DNA of 64,000 nt from contig OZ035997.1 of the NCBI GenBank assembly GCA_964035015.1, positions 16,227,467 to 16,291,466 on the forward strand, written 5' to 3'. Within the stretch, counting starts at the first letter, position 1; the number at the start of each line of letters is the position of its first letter. The stretch comes from Corallium rubrum. Taxonomy: Eukaryota > Cnidaria > Anthozoa > Scleralcyonacea > Coralliidae. A program made the translations under genes and the position numbers. Positions 1-9,664 of the stretch are shown in pieces. Under the pieces are notes generated by a model. The model ran no database searches, was not told the DNA's origin, and worked only from the letters and a program-made list of their open reading frames with translations.

Positions 1-283
1 TGTTAATATCGCAACAACGAGCCTTAAAGATGGGAGATTTTTCAATATTTTTTGTTCTTTTTACCTGTCGTCTCTTGAATTTCTTTAAGTGCCAAATTTT
101 TTTAAACTGTACAATCTTGACAAAATGCTTCAGAAAACATTTTAGTGCAAAATAAGTAATTTTATAAGTCTGTACACATGGTTCTGTTAATACAGCATCA
201 CTAAATTTAATCTTTAAAAAACAATTAAAAAGCTACACTGAGCTTGTTCTTAAACGGCGTTCAACAAAATTCACCGATGGAAC
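1..283. other. Left flank, no feature seen
   Basis: AT-rich sequence outside the Polinton. I see no coding signal, repeat unit or RNA gene here. It is the left side of the locus into which the 235-bp MITE and then the Polinton inserted. Confidence 0.6.
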
Positions 284-289
284 CACAGG
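284..289. repeat. Polinton target-site duplication, left copy (CACAGG)
   Basis: CACAGG lies directly outside the left TIR and is repeated exactly at 29347-29352 outside the right TIR. Six-base duplications are the hallmark of Maverick/Polinton integration. Confidence 0.95.
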
Positions 290-706
290 AGTAGTATAGG
301 ATATGGGGGTACCAGGCCAGTTTATTTTGGGTGCTACGACAGGGATGCCTCTCCTCCCCGAGGCACAGACGCCATTTTTGCTCTCTAACAGGGCTGTTTT
401 TATTCGGACTATTGCACAAATTTTCGCGCGTCTAGGTACCGTCACCTTTTTCCGGTAGATGGTACCGTCACATTTTAAAGTGGCCGGCAAAGTTACTTTT
501 CACCATGCCATGGTACAATGGCTTTTATTATTAGTGTAATCGTCGCCCGAGCTGAGTCTGAAGACAGTGGCAAGCTGAGTCCGAAGAATGCAGCAAGGTT
601 GTTGGTACTGTCACTTTTCCGCTAAGTTGCCATTATTTGGTTCCGTCTGCTGGCCCTGCCGTTGGTCAGGTCGTGGCTAGTCCCTCGGGGCGTAACTAGG
701 GCAAGT

Positions 707-723
707 CACAGGCGAAGCCTGTG
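707..723. repeat. Stable hairpin CACAGGCGAAGCCTGTG in the TIR
   Basis: A perfect 7-bp stem closes on a GAA loop. The core GCGAAGC is known to form an exceptionally stable DNA mini-hairpin. The mirror copy is at 28913-28929. Confidence 0.7.
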
Positions 724-862
724 GCAAGTCCTAGTGTCGCCCCCTATAGGACTGGCCCGAGACTTGGAACGCGGCTTAGAACTTTATTTGTCACCATCTG
801 CTGGCCCTGCCGTTGGGTAGGCAGCTTGGCACTTTTAGTCGAGTGATATACGAAATAATCTA

Positions 863-920
863 GGGAGAATTATGAGCTGGCGACAGGCGACAGCCTGGAG
901 AATACCAGCTCATTTCTCCC
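863..920. repeat. Cruciform-forming inverted repeat in the TIR
   Basis: Nested stems: GGGAGAA (863-869) with TTCTCCC (914-920), ATGAGCTGG (872-880) with CCAGCTCAT (905-913), and an inner CAGGC/GCCTG. The mirror copy is at 28716-28773. It accounts for the apparent open frame that starts at 872. Confidence 0.7.
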
Positions 921-3867
921 GGTTGTGTATCGCCGATACCATAACTTTTCCCATACCTTGGTACCATCACTTTTCCGTAAGTTGTCCTATCGGAGATTAC
1001 ACCACTGGGACCGAGGTTTGGTCAAACATATGGGCCATCCGGTCTCGCCCCCAACTCGCAAGCCGAGCCCTTAGCAACTGCAAGTTCCATCGATCTTCCA
1101 AAATACAAGTCTTCACAGAATCCAAGTCAGATTTTATGAAGTAGTCCGCAGACTTAAAGAAACCTCCTTTTGCCTGTACGGAGAGAAATATGTCAAATGC
1201 CGGTGTTTTTAAAGCCCTATATTAACAGCCTATACTAGCATAAGAGAAAATTGCCGATTTCAGTCGGTTTAGGCACTAGCGCCACCTTTTTCACTCAGAA
1301 AACGCCCAACCACATTTATAAAACCACTCGTCCAAGGGCCTTATGGAATTATGTCCATAGGCATAGCTACTAACACCGTCATTGAGTATATACCTCTTAT
1401 CGTCAAAGCAGCTTAGCGATATTTTGTTGACTTCGTAGGATCCCAGCTGATGGTAGACACTTCTTATAGTTTTCATTTTATGTTTTAGCTGCTTTTGCCC
1501 CAGTAGCGTGTCTTTATAGTCGTTATGTTTTATGTCCTTACTTATAACAACCTTCTTGATTCCCTTAGCCTTCTTGTCTCCTTTATCATTGTCTTTTGTG
1601 TAGGAGTACATATTACTCTTCAACCCTATGAACTCAATGATAGGTACCCCAGCTGCCTCATCGTTCATCTTGCCTATAACTTTTTTGTTCTCTGTGAAGT
1701 GATATTCAGAGTTCACCGGGTAGTCGCTATTATCAAACTTGTCACGGTCAGATTGAAAGTCCTTGTAAACATCCCCAGCAGATATCTCGTATAGTAGGCT
1801 ATCGGTGTCAGTGAAAAGTAGCTTAGCCTTAGAACCATACAGACTTCCTATGTATCTGTAGTGGAAGTCATACATCAAGGTCTTAGACATGTCAAGTATA
1901 CACATCCCAACGAAGGCAGGTCTGTTGAGTGTTAGACATTCTTTAATTTTGTGTACAGCGACCAGGTTCTCGTTGAATATTTTACTACTCACGAATGTTG
2001 GCTTGGAGGTCAGTTTCATTAGTTTGTATGGACTAGTCACAAGCCTGACGTCAACCCTTTTCCTGAGGTTTTCCATGGTCTTGCCGAAGATGCTGTTGTT
2101 CATGAGTTTGAAGAAGTCTTTCTCAAACGCATTCCTAGCATGGGCCCTCTTATCAGTATTATAGTCGATGTACTGCTTTAGCCATGGGGACTGGTCAAAT
2201 TCCAATACCCTATGTATTTTCTTTAGCTTCATCCCTAGCTCCAGGTATAGACGTAGGTTCCTGTAATGCAGAACGTACTTACTTTTATCCATAAGGTTTG
2301 GTATTAGTTTATGCACTGTTCCTATGTGGATGTTATACTTGTCTTTTATGTCCCGGCAATAGTCTGACAACATATCCGATTTTACTTTGAGCTTTTCTGG
2401 GGCTAGAGGAAAGTCATTATGTTTTTCATGAAGTTCGTCCGGATACTCCAGATCAACCTCAAGTATAAGTCCACTGTCAGACTCGTCACCATACTTACTC
2501 AAGTCCACTGTGTCAACGTCCTCCAGCCACTTGAATCCGCCGGTCGGTAGGTACTGACTCATGGCCCATCCGTAAAGGTTGTTAGCATCCAGGTACATAA
2601 GGTACTTGCTAGGCAGCTTTTCATCATATTTTTTCATGTACTTGTTATTAGCCATCCCATACCTGTTAGCTATGTATGACGTGCCGCCCCTCATACCCTT
2701 TTCGATGAACTGGAACATATTTATATCAGTCATCAGTTCGATTTCCACGCCAGTCATTTTTAGCATCGCATCCCAGGACAATCCAGGACTTGAGAAGTAG
2801 TGACATGGGTCCAGCTTATAGTACTGCAGGCAGGTCTTCCTGAAGTTTTCAAAAACATCAGCCAGCAGCAGCACATCTGACTTCATATACAAGTCATGGT
2901 ATTCTCCCATATTACCCAACCTGAAGGTTCTCCAGACCTTATGGGCATGTGCATAGTCATCCTCAGAAATGTGTTCATTATTCAGGGCGCTATAGAACTC
3001 ATCCTTGGTTGGTAAGCAGGTGTCCTCAAACTTTTCGAAGCTGCTCATATAGTCGTATGGATAAACTCCCTTGCGAGTCATAAGATCAAATTTCTCACCC
3101 CTAAACTCCTCAGACGTTATCACGAAAGCGTTCCTAGGTAAGTTTTCAACAAGTCGTCCTAGGGCGCTGGACATGAACTGGAGACTATCTATGAATACTA
3201 GATGTCGGCCCAGCATGAATGACATATACTTCTCCATGTTGTTAGGTATCACATTTATATCCATTCCGAATTTACCTATCTCCTGCATTATGAAGTGGCT
3301 GTCATAACGCCTTAGATTATGAAAGATTACTGGTACTTTATCAGTAATTCTGTAAATCATATTACATTTGCTATGGGCTGATCCCCTATATTTCCCGGTG
3401 ATGTGGCAGTGGTCTCTGACCCTTACGTCTGAGTCCACATAACTCTTATTACATATGTGACACTTCTCTGATTTTTCATATTCATCCATTTCATCCTTAG
3501 TCATTGTCATATCTTTATTGAATGATTTCTCCTTCACACTCTGACAGTAGGCCACCTCCTTCAGCATCTTTTTCATAAACTTATAGACAGCCTTCTCACC
3601 TCTGTAGACCTTAACCGGTTTACTAAAGCTATCGTCAACACAGCATACCACCTTATATGAGAATCCACAGTCTACATGCCTCTGATACTCTTGTGTGTAG
3701 GACTTACTATCATCTTTGCTAGGTGTGTTATTATGCATCACCAGGGCTTCGAAGTCAGCATATATAACGAAAGGTACCTCAAGCTGCTTACGGTGGTTGA
3801 TGAATGTGAGTGTGTTCTCACCCTCCTTAGGCATCTTTATAGCCTGTTTACCATTCACCACAATACA

Positions 3868-4235
3868 GTTCTCACCAGGCACGTAGCCAGGATTTTGAAA
3901 GGGGGGAGCCGAAATCAAACTAAATTTTTAGGGGGGTCCGGGGGCATGCTCCCCCGGGAAATTTTGAAATCGAGAGTCGCTGAAATGCCATTTCCTGGCT
4001 TTTGGAGGAAGATTTTACAGACTCGAACGTTAAAAAACGTCATATAAAATACTCAAAACACGCAAACGTCATATACATACTCAAAATGCTTACACTCAGT
4101 AGATTGAATACAGTTTATTTCCTGACACAATTGATATTGCATCAGTTTTGTAGTTATATGTCTGTCGTTTTATATCAAAAGGGGGGGAGCCGCGGCTCCC
4201 CCGGCTCCCCCCCTGGCTACGTCCCTGGTTCTCAC
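3868..4235. repeat. 8-bp target duplications (GTTCTCAC) around the hAT MITE
   Basis: GTTCTCAC occurs at 3868-3875 and 4228-4235, immediately outside the MITE. The duplicated bases are polB coding sequence, so the insertion happened after the polymerase gene existed in this copy or its parent. Confidence 0.9.
3876..4227. mobile_element. hAT-type MITE (352 bp) inside polB
   Basis: The terminal inverted repeats are CAGGCACGTAGCCAGG (3876-3891) and, inverted, CAGGGACGTAGCCAGG (4212-4227), with one mismatch. CAGG-type ends and an 8-bp duplication are hAT features. The interior has runs of G and C next to both ends. No transposase is present. Insertion plus duplication is 360 bp, a multiple of three, but the MITE contributes stop codons in the polymerase frame. 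Confidence 0.9.
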
Positions 4236-5239
4236 TATGGGCTGACAGTATAGCATATGAGCTGAAGCATTGTAGGCAATGCATGCAGAAATGCTTTCTC
4301 TCCTTATGCTTAGTCTTTAGGTACATAAACTTGTTAAAGTCCTTAATCAGCACATAATGCCTATCAATCAGCAGTAGGTTCATGCAGCTCTCATGCTTTT
4401 CCTTTGACACATATATTGGGTAAGTCTGCCCACCCTCATACCCAAACACATTTATGCGTATGTTATTTTGCGTCTCTATCTTACTGTACTGTCTTGTTTC
4501 TACTGGGAATTTCACACCAGTGTAGTCAAGAGTAGGTAGTAAGGTTTTATCAGTTTTCTTAACTCTCTCTGGGTGTTTATTCTGTGGGTTTAGGTATCTA
4601 ATATGACACCATCTGAAACACTCGTTATCACTGTTCTTTATGTTTATAAGTCCCTTTGCAGGGTTCCTCAACTCTTTAGGAAGTTCTACATAACTGCTAC
4701 CCTGTAATGGACTATAGGCTACCACATTAAGATAATGACTCATGATTTCATCTATGACCCAGCCACTGCCTTCAGAGGTCCATGACTCGTATAGGTTCAG
4801 CATATTCTTTCCTCCCACTGCTGCTAGGGACTCCAGGTGGGCTTCTGTCTATGGCTACAGCGGCTTTACTCCCAAAGTAGACATCCTTGAAAAGGAAATC
4901 ACCATTATTTTGTTCCTTCTTCAACTTTATCTTCAGCATTTCCGCAAACTTTATTCCACCAATATCCTCCATCTCAATTTCGAGCACTCTGCATACTAGG
5001 CTTCTTGTCTGATCTATTTCAGACTCAGGATCACCTCTGTCTATGATACTAATTTCCATACCTCTAGTATAACCCTTAAGAGCCCTTCTAGCCTCAACAA
5101 CTCCCAGCTCATCATGCAGATCCTGTCTACGTCTCGCTAACGTATCAGCATCTGATGATATCTCTTCAAGTGGGTTTATTTTCTTAACCGTTCTTGACAT
5201 ACTAACATCTGGAGTTATTTCTTTAAGTGTCCTCGACAT

Positions 5240-5300
5240 ACTATATCTGTATATTTTTTATTAAATAATTTAAACGCACTATATCTTCTATAGTAATTAT
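5240..5300. promoter_or_regulatory. Divergent intergenic promoter region between polB and a small gene
   Basis: This 61-bp AT-rich gap separates polB (minus) from a small plus-strand frame. It holds TTTAAACGCAC, identical to a half-site of the palindrome at 16314-16372, and TATA-rich sequence on both sides. Promoter function is inferred from position and the shared motif. Confidence 0.45.
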
Positions 5301-5480
5301 ATGGAAGATGTAGTATTTGCCAGAATCTTAAGGATCCGTAAGCAAGTGGAAAAACTAGTAGATGAAGTTTTTAATTTAATTGAGATGGAGAGGGAACTTG
5401 TGGATAGATATATTAAGTTTCTGAAATGTCTTTGTTGCGGAACTTCCTACCGCAGTACCTACATTTTACTCTTGACTTAG
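5301..5480 (+). CDS. Small hypothetical protein (59 aa), coiled-coil-like
   Basis: An ATG frame running divergently from polB, beginning MEDVVF and rich in charged heptad-like sequence (RKQVEKLVDEVFNLIEMER). Its 3' third overlaps the nuclease gene on the opposite strand (5413-5480), which lowers confidence. It resembles the 67-aa frame at 16411-16614: both begin MED, both are short and helical, and both follow a TTTAAACGCAC motif. I do not recognise a family. They may be two members of one small regulatory gene family of the element. Confidence 0.4.
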   Translation: MEDVVFARILRIRKQVEKLVDEVFNLIEMERELVDRYIKFLKCLCCGTSYRSTYILLLT

Positions 5481-5736
5481 ACATATACTCATCAATACAC
5501 CTATGTATCTCATCATAACTGTTAGACACTAGGGTCCTATATCCATTGTCGCTCAGGGTATCTATGAATGACTTCTGCCTGTCTGAAAAGACCCCCATAC
5601 CATTCGGAGTCTTTAGCTCTATAGCTAGACCAGAGTATTCCTTATGCAGGTTCCCTATAATGATATCAGGTTGCCCGCCTCTATACCCCTTTTTCCAGCT
5701 AGTTATCCTTTTTGATTTTGTGTCCTGATTTTCACC
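5413..5736 (-). pseudogene. BRO-N/VRR-NUC gene, C-terminal part (VRR-NUC nuclease domain)
   Basis: This is the 3' portion of a gene whose 5' portion lies at 15807-16284, on the far side of the Tc1-type array. It encodes a PD-(D/E)xK nuclease of VRR-NUC type: GGQPDIIIGN supplies the catalytic Asp and GLAIELKTP the Glu-x-Lys. It ends with a CRYCGRKF zinc-ribbon-like stub. Codons are in phase across the insertion: the upstream part has 478 nt and one TA copy completes 160 codons before 107 codons plus stop here. The break is therefore a clean transposon insertion, not decay. Such nucleases occur in phage and virus repair or resolution; the role here is inferred. Confidence 0.8.
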
Positions 5737-5738
5737 TA

Positions 5739-5992
5739 CAATCAGTGACAAAACTGTTCGGGCAGCACTCATTTTCACAGCAATTACACCCCCGCGCCCC
5801 CTTTCAATGTTGTGTCAGGGTAGTGTAACATACCTGCCGAACTCGATACGTCCTACTCAAAACGTGCTATCAGGGAGCAACATTGCTTAGGGGGAGAGGG
5901 GGGAAATTCGTTCACTCAGCGACTTTTTTATTTACAAGAATTAGTTTTAATAGATTTTTTCAGAGTGCCCGAAGAGGTTTTGTCACTGATTG
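5739..5992. repeat. 254-bp TIR-bounded segment (copy 1 of 6)
   Basis: It begins CAATCAGTGACAAAACTG and ends with the near-inverse GTTTTGTCACTGATTG, so it has the form of a stand-alone MITE. Copies also start at 7702, 9665, 11627, 13589 and 15551. The last one forms the right end of the array. The unit can therefore be read as a composite: two direct 254-bp MITE copies flanking a 1708-bp core. Confidence 0.8.
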
Positions 5993-6101
5993 TCTCAGTC
6001 TAAAAGTCATAACAAACTTAGAGTTTTCTTCTCACTTTCGCCGCATTTCGTTATGGAAAGGATGAATATCTGAATTACTGATTGTATCACAATGTTTTAC
6101 G

Positions 6102-6439
6102 GTGCAATGTAGTACTTTCGATACACAAATTATTGCCTGGCACGATTTTCTTCCGATGCTTGAGGGCCCATTAGTTCACATACTTGCGCCGAAATCACAT
6201 TTTACGAAGGATACGGTTTTCGATAGCGATATACCCATCTTTTCTACAAGCAAGCATCAGCTGGTTTTTGTCAAGAATAGTCAATTGATGTGGATATGAT
6301 GTCAGTTGGATGGAAGGTGTTCAATTTCAATAGGCAAATACCACCGTCACAACAAAAGGAAGTGGTAGCATGTCCAGCTTGCTTCGCCCGTTTAGTTCTC
6401 GATTGTGAAGCTTCAACATCAGTTTCTGAAGCTACATGA
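6102..6439 (+). pseudogene. Fragment of a second mobile-element protein, possibly helicase-like (unit 1)
   Basis: Two overlapping frames read as one degraded product: the first (6102-6299) contains HDFLPMLEGPLVHILAPK and DSDIPIFSTSK. A frame change near 6280-6299 leads to DVDMMSVGWKVFNFNRQIP and a CPACFARLV cysteine pair, ending at the TGA at 6437. I recall similar sequence in repeat-encoded proteins of cnidarians, where the DTPIFATS-type block may be the sensor part of an SF3-like helicase; that is memory and inference. Copies in the other units are at 8065-8402, 10027-10364, 11989-12326 and 13951-14288. Confidence 0.35.
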
Positions 6440-6510
6440 CTTATGAAATGTAGGCTGCACATGTGGCAAGACATATAACCACAACTTAATGTAAATACCG
6501 CAGATATTAT

Positions 6511-6762
6511 ACACGCTACCACATGCTACCACACGCAACCACTGTCATTCAATAAAAGGCATAATATGTCCTTATATATTCCCTCGGTGGTAGCATGTGG
6601 TAGCATGTCGTAATTTGCGTTTATTGTAAACTTCTCTGCAAAGATGTTTAGTTAGTAATGATGACAATGTCATAGAGCCACTCGCATCATTAGTTGTGCT
6701 GTAACTTAAAATATATTGTATATTTTTACATATTATCTTAATGGTTGCGTGTGGTTGCGTGT
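6511..6762. repeat. Iteron-like 10-bp repeats (seven per unit)
   Basis: Three contiguous decamers of form ACAYGCWACC lie at 6511-6540. Two inverted copies GGTAGCATGT lie at 6589-6608 and two GGTTGCGTGT at 6743-6762. Both plus-strand pairs are followed by a similar CRTAAWTTGCG. Directly abutting decamers match one helical turn, as in Rep-protein or transposase binding sites. The same cluster recurs in all five units. Confidence 0.7.
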
Positions 6763-6872
6763 CATAAATTGCGCTTTATATTAATTTGATACACTTCCGC
6801 ATAAACATCTGAGAATAGCAGAACAAGAACATTGTTTATGAGGACATTTATTAACAGTATAATGTATTTCAT

Positions 6873-7523
6873 TTAATATATATTACGATGACCATTACAT
6901 TTACAAACACTTTTTATTCTGTGCGGCATGCTGGCTATTGTTTTATCGATGCATTCTTTTGAAACAGACCAGATATTGCGTTTCACTCTGTCGACAAATT
7001 AATCCCATGTTTCACGATTGATATTTTTCTGTTTGACCTCTGCATCCAGTTGTTTGCGCACTGTATGGAAAACATTTTCAATAGGATTCAGGTCAGGGGA
7101 CCTAGCCGGTATCACTTGCATTGTCGCCTTCTTCCGACTGTTGTAGAAACCATAGCCTAGCTTTCTTATGTACCTAACGAAGGTCCGATAACTTGCCCAG
7201 TTTATGTGTATTCCACTGGTTTGAACCACCTCCATCACGGTAAAGTTCGCATCTGTCTCCCTTAATATTTTCACGGCACGCTGTAACCTTCGCTTATCGC
7301 GCTCATTTAAAATTTCAGGACGACCAACAGCCTTGGAAAAAGTTTTATTGTATTCTTTGTCTCCTCTTTCCTCTGCCTTCTTAATCACATCAAAAACACT
7401 TGATTTTGAAATCTTTGCTATGGATGCAATTTTCCGTTGAGAATACTTCTTCTCATGCTTCAAAAGTAAAACTAATGCCCGTTGCTCGGGCCGTAACGGC
7501 TTGCGAAACACCATTTTGGTCAT
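6873..7523 (-). pseudogene. Tc1/mariner-type transposase, internally deleted and with premature stop (unit 1)
   Basis: Read from 7523, the first 100 or so residues form two helix-turn-helix regions (RPEQRALVLLLKHEKKYSQR..., then RPEILNERDKRRLQRAVK). Sequence then jumps from YGFYNSRKK to PARSPDLNPIENVF, the block around the last acidic catalytic residue. The region holding the first two catalytic aspartates is missing, roughly 150 residues by comparison with the family. A TAA at 6999-7001 then interrupts the frame. A family-like C-terminal tail (FVDRVKRNIWSV) continues open to a stop at 6873. The protein would be DNA-binding at most. All five copies share both lesions, so amplification came after inactivation and needed activity in trans or recombination. 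Confidence 0.85.
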
Positions 7524-7701
7524 TGAATTAATTTTAATTCATCACTATGACGTCATGTAATGAATGTCTTACAAAAGATGTTAGTTGGATACATGCAATA
7601 TACTCTGTATAGTCATATCACCCATTTTTGTGTGCATTCACATCATATAGGCAATGCAGTAAGCGAAACACTTCCGAATATTCCCCCAAAAATATCGCAG
7701 A

Positions 7702-9664
7702 CAATCAGTGACAAAACTGTTCGGGCAGCACTCATTTTCACAGCAATTACACCCCCGCGCCCCCTTTCAATGTTGTGTCAGGGTAGTGTAACATACCTGC
7801 CGAACTCGATACGTCCTACTCAAAACGTGCTATCAGGGAGCAACATTGCTTAGGGGGAGAGGGGGGAAATTCGTTCACTCAGCGACTTTTTTATTTACAA
7901 GAATTAGTTTTAATAGATTTTTTCAGAGTGCCCGAAGAGGTTTTGTCACTGATTGTCTCAGTCTAAAAGTCATAACAAACTTAGAGTTTTCTTCTCACTT
8001 TCGCCGCATTTCGTTATGGAAAGGATGAATATCTGAATTACTGATTGTATCACAATGTTTTACGGTGCAATGTAGTACTTTCGATACACAAATTATTGCC
8101 TGGCACGATTTTCTTCCGATGCTTGAGGGCCCATTAGTTCACATACTTGCGCCGAAATCACATTTTACGAAGGATACGGTTTTCGATAGCGATATACCCA
8201 TCTTTTCTACAAGCAAGCATCAGCTGGTTTTTGTCAAGAATAGTCAATTGATGTGGATATGATGTCAGTTGGATGGAAGGTGTTCAATTTCAATAGGCAA
8301 ATACCACCGTCACAACAAAAGGAAGTGGTAGCATGTCCAGCTTGCTTCGCCCGTTTAGTTCTCGATTGTGAAGCTTCAACATCAGTTTCTGAAGCTACAT
8401 GACTTATGAAATGTAGGCTGCACATGTGGCAAGACATATAACCACAACTTAATGTAAATACCGCAGATATTATACACGCTACCACATGCTACCACACGCA
8501 ACCACTGTCATTCAATAAAAGGCATAATATGTCCTTATATATTCCCTCGGTGGTAGCATGTGGTAGCATGTCGTAATTTGCGTTTATTGTAAACTTCTCT
8601 GCAAAGATGTTTAGTTAGTAATGATGACAATGTCATAGAGCCACTCGCATCATTAGTTGTGCTGTAACTTAAAATATATTGTATATTTTTACATATTATC
8701 TTAATGGTTGCGTGTGGTTGCGTGTCATAAATTGCGCTTTATATTAATTTGATACACTTCCGCATAAACATCTGAGAATAGCAGAACAAGAACATTGTTT
8801 ATGAGGACATTTATTAACAGTATAATGTATTTCATTTAATATATATTACGATGACCATTACATTTACAAACACTTTTTATTCTGTGCGGCATGCTGGCTA
8901 TTGTTTTATCGATGCATTCTTTTGAAACAGACCAGATATTGCGTTTCACTCTGTCGACAAATTAATCCCATGTTTCACGATTGATATTTTTCTGTTTGAC
9001 CTCTGCATCCAGTTGTTTGCGCACTGTATGGAAAACATTTTCAATAGGATTCAGGTCAGGGGACCTAGCCGGTATCACTTGCATTGTCGCCTTCTTCCGA
9101 CTGTTGTAGAAACCATAGCCTAGCTTTCTTATGTACCTAACGAAGGTCCGATAACTTGCCCAGTTTATGTGTATTCCACTGGTTTGAACCACCTCCATCA
9201 CGGTAAAGTTCGCATCTGTCTCCCTTAATATTTTCACGGCACGCTGTAACCTTCGCTTATCGCGCTCATTTAAAATTTCAGGACGACCAACAGCCTTGGA
9301 AAAAGTTTTATTGTATTCTTTGTCTCCTCTTTCCTCTGCCTTCTTAATCACATCAAAAACACTTGATTTTGAAATCTTTGCTATGGATGCAATTTTCCGT
9401 TGAGAATACTTCTTCTCATGCTTCAAAAGTAAAACTAATGCCCGTTGCTCGGGCCGTAACGGCTTGCGAAACACCATTTTGGTCATTGAATTAATTTTAA
9501 TTCATCACTATGACGTCATGTAATGAATGTCTTACAAAAGATGTTAGTTGGATACATGCAATATACTCTGTATAGTCATATCACCCATTTTTGTGTGCAT
9601 TCACATCATATAGGCAATGCAGTAAGCGAAACACTTCCGAATATTCCCCCAAAAATATCGCAGA
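7702..9664. repeat. Array unit 2 (1963 bp)
   Basis: Same content and order as unit 1, with six G in the G run. No other difference was noticed. Confidence 0.9.
8836..9486 (-). pseudogene. Transposase remnant, unit 2
   Basis: Identical translation to the unit 1 copy, with the same internal deletion and the same premature TAA (8962-8964). Confidence 0.85.

Larger units (their letters stand above)
435..988 (+). repeat. Sub-terminal repeat motif GGTACYRTCAC in the TIR (4 copies)
   Basis: Copies start at 435, 461, 603 and 960. The last two extend to about 18 bp of similarity, each followed by a stretch like TTTTCCG...TAAGTTG. The right TIR carries the mirror set. Repeated sub-terminal motifs are candidate binding sites for the element's integrase or terminal protein; that role is inference. 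Confidence 0.6.
290..1313 (+). repeat. Polinton left terminal inverted repeat (1024 bp)
   Basis: It matches the reverse complement of 28323-29346. The only difference I found is C at 1057 against the corresponding base at 28579. The inner edge (CCAACCAC at 1306-1313) lies inside the end of polB, so the last polymerase codons and stop are encoded in the TIR. It contains four copies of a GGTAC-YRTCAC motif and two strong hairpins. Open frames within it (for example 872-1144) occur in both TIRs and look non-coding. Confidence 0.95.
1291..5239 (-). pseudogene. polB: Protein-primed family B DNA polymerase, broken by a frameshift and a hAT MITE
   Basis: This is the replicative polymerase of the element. 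On the minus strand I see a typical Polinton N-terminal region (5239-4772), a middle part (about 4818-4236) and the catalytic part to 1291. Visible motifs are Exo I YADFEA (about 3750-3765), a zinc-binding insertion with CHIC and RDHCH (about 3360-3460), Exo II HNLRRYDSHF (about 3285-3320), YMKSDVLLLAD (about 2860-2890), Pol A YLDANNLYGWA (about 2570-2605), KLMNNSIFGKT (about 2077-2115) and Pol C TDTDS (about 1800-1815). It has two breaks: the reading frame changes between 4772 and 4818, and a 352-bp hAT MITE lies at 3876-4227. The start is uncertain: two in-frame ATGs 39 nt apart head duplicated sequence. The stop lies inside the TIR. Without repair or splicing it should make no full polymerase. 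Confidence 0.9.
5739..7701. repeat. Array unit 1 (1963 bp)
   Basis: Contents in order: 254-bp MITE-like segment, protein fragment on plus (6102-6439), ten-base iterons (6511-6540, 6589-6608, 6743-6762), transposase remnant on minus (6873-7523) and about 180 bp of spacer. The G run has six G. Confidence 0.9.

Noticed and set aside
872..1144. Open frame in the Polinton TIR, repeated at 28492-28764
   Set aside because: Lies across a cruciform. The single difference between TIRs happens to be silent here, but one substitution cannot show coding constraint, and there is no recognisable protein.
5883..6065. Small plus-strand frame in array units 1 and 2
   Set aside because: Its ATG depends on the variable G run and it is lost in units 3-5; no recognisable product.
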